Positions 15,137 to 23,358 of a stretch of DNA of 29,078 nt are shown piece after piece. The stretch is from a virus. The stretch's first letter is position 1; every line of letters starts with the position of its first letter. The notes below the pieces were generated by a model, which saw only the letters and a program-made list of their open reading frames with translations, ran no database searches and was not told where the DNA came from. The stretch is from positions 1 through 29,078 of IMG/VR virus record IMGVR_UViG_3300048836_001222. One strand, written 5' to 3'. The position numbers and the translations under genes are program-made.

Positions 15137-15739
15137 TCATCGTGACTCGTCGACGATTTCGTAGCTGCGATAAGGGAGCGAGCTGGCCGGATCATTGAGG
15201 ACGGTGAGAGCGAATCCGCCATAGCCAGCCCAGAGACGCACGAACTGTTCGCGGGGCGTCAGTTCAAACCGGCCGGGATAGTTGTTGTCGAGGATCGCGG
15301 CGTATTGCTGGCCATCTCGCTCGACCCATCCGACGAAGGTGCAGCAATGGGCCGGCTTCCACCAAAGGATGGCGCCTCGTCGTGTTGCGTTTGCCCAGTC
15401 GAGGAACCGCGGATCGGCTTTGACCGTGTAGCTGTAATCGATGCCGGCTGCGTCGAGTCGGTCTCGCAGCCGCGTGTCCCATTCGCCGTCGCTGTAGGTC
15501 GCTCGCCAGCGTTCGCCGAGTTCAAACTCGTTGAGCCATCGGAAATGGTTGACCAGCGAAGCGTGAACGCAACTGCCTTGATTGAGCCGGCCAGTCCAAT
15601 TGCGTTGATGGAGCTGCGGCGGGAGATTCGCGATCGGTTGCTCAGGCGGCGGGGCCGGCAGCGGTCGGACTTGAACATCACGCTCCGGCAAACAACCGGT
15701 GCAGACGAGGAGGGCGCACGCGAAGATTAGATTTCGCAA
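15137..15739 (-). CDS. Predicted lipoprotein papain-like/C39-like cysteine protease
   Basis: This 200-aa protein has a short hydrophobic signal (LIFACALLVCTGC) with a lipobox-like VCTGC; the Cys is residue 16. The mature part reads like a papain-fold or C39-like peptidase: NQGSCVHASLVNHFRWL with Cys57, HCCTFVGW with His131, and ILDNNYPG with Asn152 or 153 completing a Cys-His-Asn set. It could cleave a virion or host envelope protein, or cut peptidoglycan cross-bridges. I start at the TTG at 15739, which has an AAGGA site seven bases before it; the frame goes on to 15808 but overlaps DUF2190. It leads a three-gene envelope-linked block. Confidence 0.75.
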   Translation of the reverse strand: MRNLIFACALLVCTGCLPERDVQVRPLPAPPPEQPIANLPPQLHQRNWTGRLNQGSCVHASLVNHFRWLNEFELGERWRATYSDGEWDTRLRDRLDAAGIDYSYTVKADPRFLDWANATRRGAILWWKPAHCCTFVGWVERDGQQYAAILDNNYPGRFELTPREQFVRLWAGYGGFALTVLNDPASSLPYRSYEIVDESR

Positions 15740-15788
15740 CTTGGCATCCTTGCGTGGGAGTCTTTGAAAGAAAGCGAGAGACGAGACG

Positions 15789-16139
15789 TTACTGCAGCAA
15801 CCGCACACGGATGGTCGGCGTGCTGGGCGGTGCGTCTTCGACGGAGATGCCGATCATCGAGTGGTCGTATTGGTTCTTGATCACGTGGTGGCTGATCTTG
15901 GACCAGTAGAGAATCGTGCCGGCGGGGATGTTGGTGGTTGGGTCTTTGACGATTTCAAAGACACCTTGAACGGTGATGCTGCCGCGGGCTCCGGCGGCGA
16001 TGCCGAACTTGGCGACACCGACGAGCCGGCCGAGGACGACCACGTCACCGGCGGCGATGTCAGTTTCAGGAACGAACGGGACCGTCACGCCCTCGTGGAC
16101 GTAGATCGCCCCGACGGGTGCGATGATTGGATTGCTCAC
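15789..16139 (-). CDS. DUF2190-family capsid protein, copy 2
   Basis: This 116-aa protein is a DUF2190 member, a family found next to major capsid genes and often proposed to decorate the head. It shows AIYVHEGVTVPFVPETDIAAG, then VVVLGRLVGVAKFGIAAG and GSITVQGVFEIVKD. It is a diverged paralogue of the next upstream gene: both have VVVLG/IVIQG, LVG, GSI-V-GVF and KD at the same positions. It begins at a GTG, ten bases after the other copy's stop. Confidence 0.85.
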   Translation of the reverse strand: MSNPIIAPVGAIYVHEGVTVPFVPETDIAAGDVVVLGRLVGVAKFGIAAGARGSITVQGVFEIVKDPTTNIPAGTILYWSKISHHVIKNQYDHSMIGISVEDAPPSTPTIRVRLLQ

Positions 16140-16148
16140 GGCGGTTCA

Positions 16149-16478
16149 TCACTGGCTCAGGCGAACGCGAACGAAATTGTCGGTGGCGGCGGCATCGGCC
16201 ACGACCTTGCCCAAGTAAAACGTGCCAGCGTCGACTTCAGTGACGATGCCGTCGTTGGTCGCGTAGACCTTCTGGCCGGCGGTGTAGACTTCGGCATCGG
16301 CGGGATCCTTCGGGATGTCGAAGACGCCCTCAACGGCGATCGAGCCGAGGACGTCGGCCTTGAGATCGCGTTTGGTGATGCCGACCAGATCGCCTTGGAT
16401 GACGATCGAGCCAACAGGGACATCAACGTCGGGAGTGAAGTCGACGTGCTTGCCGTCGTGAACGTATTGAGCTTGCAT
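16149..16478 (-). CDS. DUF2190-family capsid protein, copy 1
   Basis: This 109-aa protein is the other DUF2190 paralogue: AQYVHDGKHVDFTPDVDVPVG, then IVIQGDLVGITKRDLKA, then GSIAVEGVFDIPKDP and a terminal VRVRLSQ. I start at ATG 16478. The ORF is open 16 codons further but that part only translates the repeat (R4). It follows the protease/capsid fusion gene, as DUF2190 genes usually follow capsid genes. Confidence 0.87.
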   Translation of the reverse strand: MQAQYVHDGKHVDFTPDVDVPVGSIVIQGDLVGITKRDLKADVLGSIAVEGVFDIPKDPADAEVYTAGQKVYATNDGIVTEVDAGTFYLGKVVADAAATDNFVRVRLSQ

Positions 16479-16481
16479 GGG

Positions 16482-16587
16482 ATTGAGTCTGGAGTCCTGG
16501 GTCTGGAGTCTTGAGGAAGAGTGCAATACATCGGGGCGTGATCCGGAGGCTTTGCTAAAGACTCCGGACTACAGACTCCCGACTATT
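16482..16587. repeat. Inverted pair of the dispersed repeat without a gene (R4/R5)
   Basis: R4 (16482-16518) holds GAGTCTGGAGTCCTGGGTCT and GGAGTCTTGAGGAAG; R5 (16558-16587) is inverted, with ACTCCGGACTACAGACTCCC. Only about 40 bp lie between them and they hold no gene. The same inverted arrangement flanks the four-helix-bundle gene at 12801-13232. R5 runs into the stop codon of the capsid gene (16583-16585). Confidence 0.75.
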
Positions 16588-18607
16588 CGCCAGCGACCTT
16601 GACGGCGGCGCGGTGGTCTTGGCTGTTAACGCCAAAGTCGATGTACGATCGGAAACCCATGCCGAGCGTGTTCGGCGGCATTTCGACTCGCTCGATGATC
16701 GGCGTGCGGCGGCCGTTGAGGAACACGATCTCGAACGCGGGGAGCACGTTCGGGTTGGCGAACAGATACCAAGCACTGGCCGAAGCGCCTTGGTAGTATG
16801 AATCCGACAAGTGCGGCGTCGAGATGATGCGGTACTTGTTGCGGTGCGGGTTGTCGACTGGGATCTTGGTCGGCGAACCTTGAGCGTCGATCATCAACTG
16901 AGCCGAGCCCATCAACAGTTCCGCTTCGGTTTCCAACTCGACCGGCACCACCAAGTACTCGGGCCGGATGTTGATCGGCTTTTGGTCCTTGGGTTTGCCG
17001 CCGGGGCCAGCCTTCTGTTTGCGGAAGGTGGTCTTGGCAACGGTCAGGGCATCGGGACCGAACTTGGTGTCGGCACCTTGCAGCAAGTTCGCGTTGGCTG
17101 ACGAGAAGAACCCAGCGTTCTTGAGCAGCAAGGTGAAGAACAAGTCATCGATCGACTCGGCACCACTGCGTCCCATTTGACGAGGGATGTCCATGAAGGC
17201 GGACAAATCATCGTTGATGATGTCGTGGCGAGTCAGCGTGAGGATTTGACCGTAAGTGTCAGCCTTGTTGCTGTACTTTTGGTCCGACAGTTTTCCGTGT
17301 TTGAGTTCGCCGTCGGCCGCGACTTGTTCAAATCCGCCGGTACCGAGCAATCGGTAACGGGCGACCTCTTTGAAGTCGGTTACCGTTCCGACGCTGCACA
17401 GATCAAACGCGGCGATCGGCGTGTTCTGATAAGCGGCCAGCAACGTCTTGTTCATGACGTTTTCCATGATGCTCGGCAAGCTCATGGAACTGAAACCCGC
17501 GCGGATCGTTGCCGTACCGTCGCCGAAGACTCGAGGAACGTCGATCCCTTCGCTGCGAGCACATTCGGCGACGAGTTCTCGCAGACCGATGTGGCGAAGC
17601 GGATCGGCGGCGTTGAGCGTCTTCTCACCGTAGCTGGCCAGCAGCGTTTTCTCTTCGATGCCAACCGACAGACACGCTGCAGCTTCGAGGATTTCGCGAT
17701 TGTAACGCGGCGAGTGATGCGCTTGGTCGGGAGCTTTGGGGCGTTCGCTTCGCAGCACGGCGAGTTCCGTTTTGGTGATGGACCAGCCTTGCTCGATGGC
17801 GTCGGCTTCAATGGTTGGATGGTTGCCCGCACATAGCTTGCGGATGCCGGCGATGCGGCGAGACTCTGCCGCGGCTTCGGCCCGCATCTGCTCGACCGGC
17901 GAGGTTTGCTTCGGTTCGGTTTTGGATTTGGTGGTCATGTTCAGACTTGCGTTGACAGGTTCGAGATCGTCCATGGTTTCGGTGTCGTCGCCGGTTTCAT
18001 CCGTCTCGTCACCGTCAACCATCCCAGCGGCCACGCGGGCTTCGGTGTTGTCGTCAGCACCGAGCGCGACGAAGGAGACTTCGCCGAGGGTAGACTTGCG
18101 AGCGATGTAGACTGGACCTTGATGTTCGCGGCCGTTTGCCTTCGCGGTCTTGCCTTCGGGAATGAACACGACCTTGTCGGCACTCGCACCAAGCGACGCC
18201 TGCCACGGGAATCCGTTCTCGCTCGTTGCGATCACTTCCTGAGCAGTGACTCCGACACCGCTGATGACGCCGGCGACCTGGAGCGACTTGTCGGTGATCG
18301 TGATGTCGTCGGTGTGGCCAACGATGCTGCCGCGATCATGGTCCTTCAGGATCGGTCGCGACTTGCGAGTCACACGCATGCCGGCCAAGTCAACGACGAC
18401 CGGATAGGGCCAACCGCCAAGACGCATCGCGCCGCCGGTGTACGCGGTCATCGAGAACTTGCGGAGGGACGGTTTGTCGTCGCCTTCGACCGGTGGATCG
18501 GCCGCGGCGAGCGTGATCGTCGCTGCGTCATCGCAAACGATACGCAGCGAACTGGGGACGGATTCGGCTTCGGCTTCAAGCGGTTTGTTGTTCAGCGTCT
18601 TCGGCAT
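16583..18607 (-). CDS. Fused prohead protease and major capsid protein
   Basis: This 674-aa protein is two virion genes in one. Residues ~48-195 are an HK97-type prohead protease: His90 in LKDHDRGSIVGH, a Ser in PWQASLGA (Ser138, at the position of the SxG catalytic motif), and KSTLGEVSFVALG near Glu176. After an acidic linker (~196-225), the residues from ~340 on form the major capsid protein of the Mu gpT-like kind: LPSIMENVMNKTLLAAYQNT, ARYRLLGTGGFEQV, LTRHDIINDDL and RPEYLVVP. The protease presumably frees or matures the capsid part. The ATG at 18607 overlaps the portal stop by 32 bp. The fusion order (portal, protease-capsid, DUF2190) is a common one. Confidence 0.9.
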   Translation of the reverse strand: MPKTLNNKPLEAEAESVPSSLRIVCDDAATITLAAADPPVEGDDKPSLRKFSMTAYTGGAMRLGGWPYPVVVDLAGMRVTRKSRPILKDHDRGSIVGHTDDITITDKSLQVAGVISGVGVTAQEVIATSENGFPWQASLGASADKVVFIPEGKTAKANGREHQGPVYIARKSTLGEVSFVALGADDNTEARVAAGMVDGDETDETGDDTETMDDLEPVNASLNMTTKSKTEPKQTSPVEQMRAEAAAESRRIAGIRKLCAGNHPTIEADAIEQGWSITKTELAVLRSERPKAPDQAHHSPRYNREILEAAACLSVGIEEKTLLASYGEKTLNAADPLRHIGLRELVAECARSEGIDVPRVFGDGTATIRAGFSSMSLPSIMENVMNKTLLAAYQNTPIAAFDLCSVGTVTDFKEVARYRLLGTGGFEQVAADGELKHGKLSDQKYSNKADTYGQILTLTRHDIINDDLSAFMDIPRQMGRSGAESIDDLFFTLLLKNAGFFSSANANLLQGADTKFGPDALTVAKTTFRKQKAGPGGKPKDQKPINIRPEYLVVPVELETEAELLMGSAQLMIDAQGSPTKIPVDNPHRNKYRIISTPHLSDSYYQGASASAWYLFANPNVLPAFEIVFLNGRRTPIIERVEMPPNTLGMGFRSYIDFGVNSQDHRAAVKVAGE

Positions 18608-20078
18608 GGTCTTCCGTGACTTCGGGTTCGGATGAAGAATCAGTTTCGTCGGACTCGATCGTTAGACCGAGGTCACGCATCAGTGCGATCTCTTTGGCAC
18701 GTTGTTTAAGTTCCGTCTCCCAATCACGCCCCTGCCGCGCGAATTCGATAGCCAGAGTTGTCGTATGACTGGCGAGACGGATTTTTTGTGCGTTGGCTTC
18801 CTTGGCCGGGTCGACGTGTTCGTGCCCGTCCCAAAACCATTGGTGCTCGAAGGTTGAATCGAGCGTGCGAAGCGAGTTGGGCAGGTAGCCCTCGATGAGG
18901 ATGGCTTCGCGGAGCCACGCTTTGAGAATGCGGTCGAGCACAACGCGGGCGAGTTGCGTTTGCTCGACACGAATTGATTTGAAATACGTTTGATGATCGA
19001 GCCGACCGCTGGCATAGTTGTAACCGCTGGAATTCCCTGCGGCCACGTTGAACGGCATGTTCAAACAACGAGCGATTTCGTTGAGGATTTCCTTCTTGAA
19101 CTCGGCGTACGTCGTCGAAGGTTGCTCCGACTTCATCTGAGCCATCTTCCAACCGCCCGGCATGGTCAGAAGCATCCGCTTCTCGAGTTCGATTGGCTCG
19201 AACGGTTCGGCCGCGTCGGCCTCGCCATTGGCCGGCGCGTCGGTGTAAAGAATCCCGGCGAACTCAGCAGCCGTTTCAGCAGCGGCGAGAACAGCGAGCG
19301 TGAATCGGCGGAGTTGCGCGAACAGCGGCAGGGCCGGCGTGATGTCTGGAATGCCGCGAATTTGTCCCGGCCGATCGCAGCGGAAGTAGTGCAGCACATC
19401 GCTGGCAGGCACGGTGTCGTATTCATCGTCGACCAAAAACATCCCGTCGCCTGGATGTTGGCGAAGGATGTCATACGCGATCGGATTCCCGTCGGCATCA
19501 AAACGAATGCCATCGAGATAACGTCGCGTGTCGGGAACCAACGTTGGCGTAGCGACTTGATCCGCCTCGATCAAACGCAGGTCCAGCTTGACTGCCGAAT
19601 CGATTCGTTCGTTGCTGGTCAGCAACCCGAACGCCTCACCATCGGCAACGCGAGCAAGACGCATGGTTCTCAGCTTCTCGGCAAGCCCGATCGCTTCGCA
19701 CCAACCGAAGAACTCGTACTCAACGAATCGATTGGCACCATCGTCACCGGTCAGCATCTGCAATCGCGGTCCGGTTCCGACCACATCATTGGCGAGCGTT
19801 AGCGTGATCCCGCGAGCGTAGCTGTTATTGGCGACCTCGTATCGCGATCGATTGCGAAGCGTACGCCGCACATCGGGGCTATTCGCGGTCGCGGCCGACA
19901 AACCGTCCGCACGCGACCAGTGCTTGTAATTGTCGAGCGTCGTGTTTGCGGCGTCGTACTTGGCCCGCAAACGCGAAAAGAAGGGCTGCCGGGGCGAGCG
20001 TCCAGAGGCGGCGGGCAAGGTTGCCGATCCACCGCGCAATTGCTCGATAATCCCTGACAAGCGTCCTCGGAAAAACAT
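18576..20078 (-). CDS. Portal protein, lambda family
   Basis: This 500-aa protein is a lambda gpB-type portal (PF05136-like). Near the N-terminus it reads KYDAANTTLDNYKHWSRAD, then LRNRSRYEVANNSYARGIT and LANDVVGTGPRLQ. Further on come DVLHYFRCDRPGQIRGIP and the late RCLNMPFNVAAGNSSGYNYA with LDHQTYF, all typical of the family. I choose ATG 20078; 29 further codons are open upstream but translate repeat-like noncoding DNA. The C-terminus is acidic and overlaps the capsid gene. A portal of this kind fits a packaging machine with the GpA-like terminase upstream. Confidence 0.92.
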   Translation of the reverse strand: MFFRGRLSGIIEQLRGGSATLPAASGRSPRQPFFSRLRAKYDAANTTLDNYKHWSRADGLSAATANSPDVRRTLRNRSRYEVANNSYARGITLTLANDVVGTGPRLQMLTGDDGANRFVEYEFFGWCEAIGLAEKLRTMRLARVADGEAFGLLTSNERIDSAVKLDLRLIEADQVATPTLVPDTRRYLDGIRFDADGNPIAYDILRQHPGDGMFLVDDEYDTVPASDVLHYFRCDRPGQIRGIPDITPALPLFAQLRRFTLAVLAAAETAAEFAGILYTDAPANGEADAAEPFEPIELEKRMLLTMPGGWKMAQMKSEQPSTTYAEFKKEILNEIARCLNMPFNVAAGNSSGYNYASGRLDHQTYFKSIRVEQTQLARVVLDRILKAWLREAILIEGYLPNSLRTLDSTFEHQWFWDGHEHVDPAKEANAQKIRLASHTTTLAIEFARQGRDWETELKQRAKEIALMRDLGLTIESDETDSSSEPEVTEDHAEDAEQQTA

Positions 20079-20099
20079 CCGTGCTATTTCCCGTTGCCG

Positions 20100-20205
20100 T
20101 CCCCGGCAGCCCTTGAAGAAGTCTGTAATCCTGAGTCTGCAGTCTTGAGACGAGTTCGGATTCATCCGCTCTCCAGCCTCTAGCCTCTAGCCTCCCGCCT
20201 AATCG
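20100..20205. repeat. Repeat-like spacer before the portal gene
   Basis: This gene-free spacer has GTCTGTAATCCTGAGTCTGC and AGTCTTGAGACGAG, a degenerate copy of the GGAGTCTGGAGTC family, and then a pyrimidine-rich run with CTCTAGCC repeated twice. The 29 codons in front of the portal start come from it. No promoter is evident. Confidence 0.5.
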
Positions 20206-20403
20206 CTATCCAGCCGAAGGCGGCACGATCTTGTTGAAGCGAAGACCGCGATGCGGTTTCGCCACGGCCTTCTTGGCAGCGAGATGTTTGTCGGCCGCGA
20301 TTTGATCGGTCAGCTTGTGCTGCTCCACCGATCCCGCATCGCCAGACGCTTTAGCAGGTCCAGCGGCGTTCTCGCGAATCTGATCTTGAAGGTCTTCTGG
20401 CAT
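20206..20403 (-). CDS. Small phage protein, 65 aa (copy A)
   Basis: This 65-aa protein is charged and helical, with MPEDLQDQIRENAAGPAKAS, SVEQHKLTDQIAADKHLAAK and RGLRFNKIVPPSAG. Short proteins with Q-I-x-x-N-A-x-G-P-x-K-A and I-A-A-D-K-x-L sit between terminase and portal in many planctomycete and other phages, though I know no function (a head-tail or portal accessory protein is possible). A near-identical copy lies at 20559-20756, with few differences in 65 residues. Both copies keep intact frames. Confidence 0.78.
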   Translation of the reverse strand: MPEDLQDQIRENAAGPAKASGDAGSVEQHKLTDQIAADKHLAAKKAVAKPHRGLRFNKIVPPSAG

Positions 20404-20558
20404 TTCACTTAACCCCGAAAAACGATTGCCCTCCCTTTCTTAGTTATGCGATCTGTCGCATCGGTGTCCCAAACTCTTCTCGCGTTTTCCCACACGCTGA
20501 CCAATATCGAGGCTTCTCATTCCGGTCAGCCGATACGGTTCAAGGTCTTGGTGAAAGA

Positions 20559-20756
20559 TCAGCCAGCCGAAGGCGGCACAATCATGTTGAAGCGGAGTCC
20601 GCGATGCGGTTTCGCAACGGCCTTCTTTGCAGCGAGATGTTTGTCGGCCGCGATCTGATCGGTCAGCTTGTGCTGTTCAATCGACCCCGCATCACCGGAC
20701 GCCTTCGCAGGCCCCTCAGCGTTCTCGCGAATTTGGTCAACTAGATTGTCTGGCAT
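20559..20756 (-). CDS. Small phage protein, 65 aa (copy B, tandem duplicate)
   Basis: This is a second copy of the 65-aa gene, differing from copy A at about 7 positions (MPDNLVDQ for MPEDLQDQ, GSI for GSV, FNM for FNK and others). The two are 155 bp apart in the same orientation, and their flanking sequences are unrelated, so the duplication is limited to the gene. Copy B sits next to the decayed terminase end (20858-21115). It may have come in with that fragment from a related phage, or be a local duplicate. Confidence 0.78.
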   Translation of the reverse strand: MPDNLVDQIRENAEGPAKASGDAGSIEQHKLTDQIAADKHLAAKKAVAKPHRGLRFNMIVPPSAG

Positions 20757-20857
20757 GTTCGGGTCTCAAAGGCATTGGTCGCTCTCAGGTTACCTATGCC
20801 GTGATTCCGCAAACGTGACGACTAAGCAAAAACTTTTGGTCAATTTTTCTCTCGTCA

Positions 20858-21115
20858 TTAAAGATCTTGGATGGTGATCCGCTCACGCTTTGACGCAGAT
20901 GGTTGATGGGTGCCGCACAACGAGGTCCCCTGCATCGAAGCTACGACGGCGGAGTCGACGAGCCAGTGGTTGTCGGAGTGTTCGGGGCGTGCTTTTCGTT
21001 CGTCGACGGTCTGGCCTCGGCCTTCGGTGCGGACGATGTACTTCGCGGTGACTTTCTCAGCGACCGTGCGATATTGGTCACAGCGAGCGCCAATGACGCA
21101 TCGTCAACACTGCGA
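20858..21115 (-). pseudogene. Decayed 3' end of a terminase large subunit gene
   Basis: Read on the minus strand in one frame, this segment gives VTAKYIVRTEGRGQTVDERK, ARPEHSDNHW and ASMQGTSLCGTHQPSASK, then RERITIQDL and a TAA at 20858. It aligns with the last ~80 residues of the intact terminase (VTAEYFVRTEGRGRTVDEWK, PDNHWLDCLVGSAVAASMQG, PSAPKRERVSF). It lacks about five residues after DNHWL and has a stop (TGA) near 21104-21106. Upstream similarity fades quickly. It is a remnant of another, older terminase copy, with about three-quarters of bases alike by eye. Confidence 0.8.
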
Positions 21116-21211
21116 GAAGGCTACGAGAAACCAAGCTTCCGAGATTGCGTTGCTGAACCAGCGTGTACAGAGTGCCTAAACCCATTGAACTGCCAACCGC
21201 GATCACCCGGT

Positions 21212-21227
21212 GTCGGCCACCGGAGCA
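21212..21227. repeat. 16-bp inverted repeat, left copy
   Basis: The 16-mer GTCGGCCACCGGAGCA is repeated exactly, in inverted orientation, at 23284-23299. Similarity continues a few bases on either side (CCGG before, ATTCG after). The pair encloses the EF-hand gene and its spacers. Confidence 0.75.
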
Positions 21228-21503
21228 GATTCGCGAGGCTGTAATCTCGGTCATTATCTGACCCAGGACACGCCCACCTTAGTCACGAAACGCCGCCCGG
21301 AGAGCTCACGAAATGCTCTGGGAAATACCGATGTCGAACTGATATCTCTACAACTGCGGTCAGCATCACCGCGAGCAAATTGGACGAAACTTGGAAACCG
21401 TAGTTTGTCCAATCGCCGCAGCGAATGCAGGCAGCTATCAGTCCGCTCAAGTGCAATAAACCCGATATTACGAGCGAAGCAATCGCACTTCGTTCGGCCG
21501 GCA

Positions 21504-21549
21504 GGGGCGAAGCCCCGATCATTTGCCTAGCCCAGCCCAACGGGCTGGG
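21504..21549. repeat. REP-like hairpin pair, possible terminator
   Basis: Two perfect hairpins stand side by side: GGGGC-GAA-GCCCC (21504-21516) and CCCAGCCC-AAC-GGGCTGGG (21531-21549). They lie 38 bases downstream of the EF-hand stop on the minus strand. No U-run follows on that strand, so a REP-like element is a better reading than a classic terminator, though it may still slow polymerase or protect the mRNA. Confidence 0.6.
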
Positions 21550-21586
21550 AAATGAACAGAAACGAAATGTCAGGGCCGACGGCAAG

Positions 21587-22855
21587 CTAATTGGGAAAGG
21601 TTCGGAATTCCTTCCACGAAATCGTACCATCCTTGTTGGTGTCGAGATCGTCGAACGTGATGAGGTCGAATATTCCTGGGAACCAAAGGGTTGCGTAATG
21701 GGAAGCGGAGAAGGGGGGAAGCACTTTACCGGATTGGCCGGCACGGTACTCTTTCTCAATGGCATTCCACTCATCTTTCGAGATCGAGTTGTCGATCGTG
21801 AGATGGTCGATGAAGAGTAATGATGTGCTGCGCGGGCTAACGAGACGATACTCATTCCACGAAACACGATCATCTTGGTTTGCGTCCAGGCGAGAAAAGT
21901 AGCCGCGATCGGTTTCCAAACTCATTCTACCAATCCACTCTGTTCCTTTGACATCGTCGAAATGAATCTCGCCATCTTCGTCCTTGTCTAAGAATGCGAA
22001 CTCGCGAGCCGGATTTTCGCCGGTTTGCACGAATTCAAGAAATGAAAGTTCCAAGTCACCATTCAAGTCTCGAAGGCGAAATACTTTTTGCTCTAGAGTC
22101 AAGTATTCGTCGTCGCCACGTTTATGAGCTTCCGCCAGGAATTCGTTTCTCGTAATGGCTCCATTCGAATCAAGATCAGTCTGTACATACGACGCAATGG
22201 TGTCACCGCCCTCGTACGAGAAGGGTGGCAGCTTTTCATATAGCGAGAGGATTTCGTGGTAAGAGATGTTGCCATTCTCGTCGCGGTCGTACAAGGCGAA
22301 TTCGCTTTCAAGACGTTTTTGGGAGACCTTCACTTTCGGTTCAGCAGGCCTAACTTGCTCGCGTTCTGCTCTTTCTGATTTCACGTACTCTTGCCTCGTG
22401 ATCTTACCGTCGCCGTCGGCATCCCATCTGTGATAGTTAGAAAACGCTAATTGCGAGAACCCCAAGAATTCCTGGTGGAACGAAACCATCCCATCCGCAT
22501 TTCGGTCTAGTTGTGAAAACTCGGGATAGATTCTTCGCGACCGGTTGTTCATTGAGTAGAGCTGAGACACCATGTAGGCTTCGTACTTGAATTCCTTCGC
22601 GAGTCGTTCGGCTTTCTCGATTGCAGTCTGGGTATTCCGTTGGAACTCGGTTTCACTAATCTGTCCGTCGTTATTCGAATCCAAGAGAGCGAACTCTGAC
22701 TTCAAATAGGAGCTTCGTTTCGACGTGGACGGCATCGGTTCAATTGCACGCATGCCTTCCTGGGCGAATAGAACAGTGCCAGATGCAAGCAGCAACACAA
22801 CCGTATATGTAAGTTGGCAAGTAATGTGGAAATGCATTTGCCGGTCCAGAATCAT
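21587..22855 (-). CDS. Secreted multi-EF-hand calcium-binding protein
   Basis: This 422-aa protein has an N-terminal signal (VVLLLASGTVLFAQ, cut near residue 31) and at least nine EF-hand loops, among them DSNNDGQISE (59), DRNADGMVSF, DADGDGKITR, DRDENGNISY, DLDSNGAITR, DKDEDGEIHF, DANQDDRVSW and DTNKDGTISW (405). Loops have Asp at 1, 3 or 5 and Gly at 6. It is a secreted Ca2+-binding protein of a type abundant in planctomycete chromosomes. I start at ATG 22855; ATG 22837 is also possible, and 62 more codons upstream are open but look noncoding. It is more AT-rich than the phage genes, sits between the intact terminase and a terminase remnant, and is enclosed by a 16-bp inverted repeat. I infer host-derived cargo. 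Its function in the phage is unknown. Confidence 0.86.
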   Translation of the reverse strand: MILDRQMHFHITCQLTYTVVLLLASGTVLFAQEGMRAIEPMPSTSKRSSYLKSEFALLDSNNDGQISETEFQRNTQTAIEKAERLAKEFKYEAYMVSQLYSMNNRSRRIYPEFSQLDRNADGMVSFHQEFLGFSQLAFSNYHRWDADGDGKITRQEYVKSERAEREQVRPAEPKVKVSQKRLESEFALYDRDENGNISYHEILSLYEKLPPFSYEGGDTIASYVQTDLDSNGAITRNEFLAEAHKRGDDEYLTLEQKVFRLRDLNGDLELSFLEFVQTGENPAREFAFLDKDEDGEIHFDDVKGTEWIGRMSLETDRGYFSRLDANQDDRVSWNEYRLVSPRSTSLLFIDHLTIDNSISKDEWNAIEKEYRAGQSGKVLPPFSASHYATLWFPGIFDLITFDDLDTNKDGTISWKEFRTFPN

Positions 22856-23358
22856 GAGAAGTGTTTGCGCGAAGCGAATGCCAGAAAAGTAAGAAAAGCG
22901 ACCAAGTAGCCAGAATGGAGACGTCGGAAACGGTCGGAATGTTCCCATTGGAAAGAAAGAATTGACGAAGTCCGTCATGTCAGCAGTCGATGCTCCACCT
23001 CTCGTTGTCATGGAACTCACGACATGTCGTTTTCGTTTCAAGCATTTATGTTGGTGCCACCCACCTTATCGAAGCAATCTGGCAAATCGTGCCCCAACTA
23101 CCCTCAGTTGCATCGACCGAAAGCAGCTTCGAATTGGCGTTCGCGGCCGCAGCGCCAACCACCGACCGCAGCTTGTGGCCGAAGACCGCGCAGTCAATCT
23201 GATAACGCTTTGCAGTTTTCGCCAGGTTTCGTTCGTGCACAAGGTCGAACCGTCCTGTGCACCAAAAGCGGCCCCCGAATTGATGCTCCGGTGGCCGACG
23301 CCGGAAGCTTTGTCGATAGGCGTCGATAGGGGTGGGAGCAGACTTTCGGGCGGTAGAG
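22856..23358. other. Gene-free spacer between terminase and EF-hand gene
   Basis: About 500 bp without a supportable gene. It holds the right copy of the 16-bp inverted repeat (23284-23299) and a short tandem GTCGATAGG repeat (about 23312-23330). A 129-aa minus-strand frame is open from 23435 through much of it, but has no recognisable motif and starts inside the terminase gene. It is probably the upstream region, with any promoter, of the EF-hand gene. Confidence 0.55.
23284..23299. repeat. 16-bp inverted repeat, right copy
   Basis: TGCTCCGGTGGCCGAC is the exact reverse complement of the left copy at 21212-21227. Confidence 0.75.

Larger units (their letters stand above)
21116..21586. other. 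Gene-free spacer with short palindromic repeats
   Basis: No gene stands out here. It holds a palindrome with stem CCGGTG/CACCGG (21208-21224), whose core GTCGGCCACCGGAGCA recurs inverted at 23284-23299, and two hairpins at 21504-21549. The open frames overlapping it are shadows of the EF-hand gene or very short. Confidence 0.6.
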
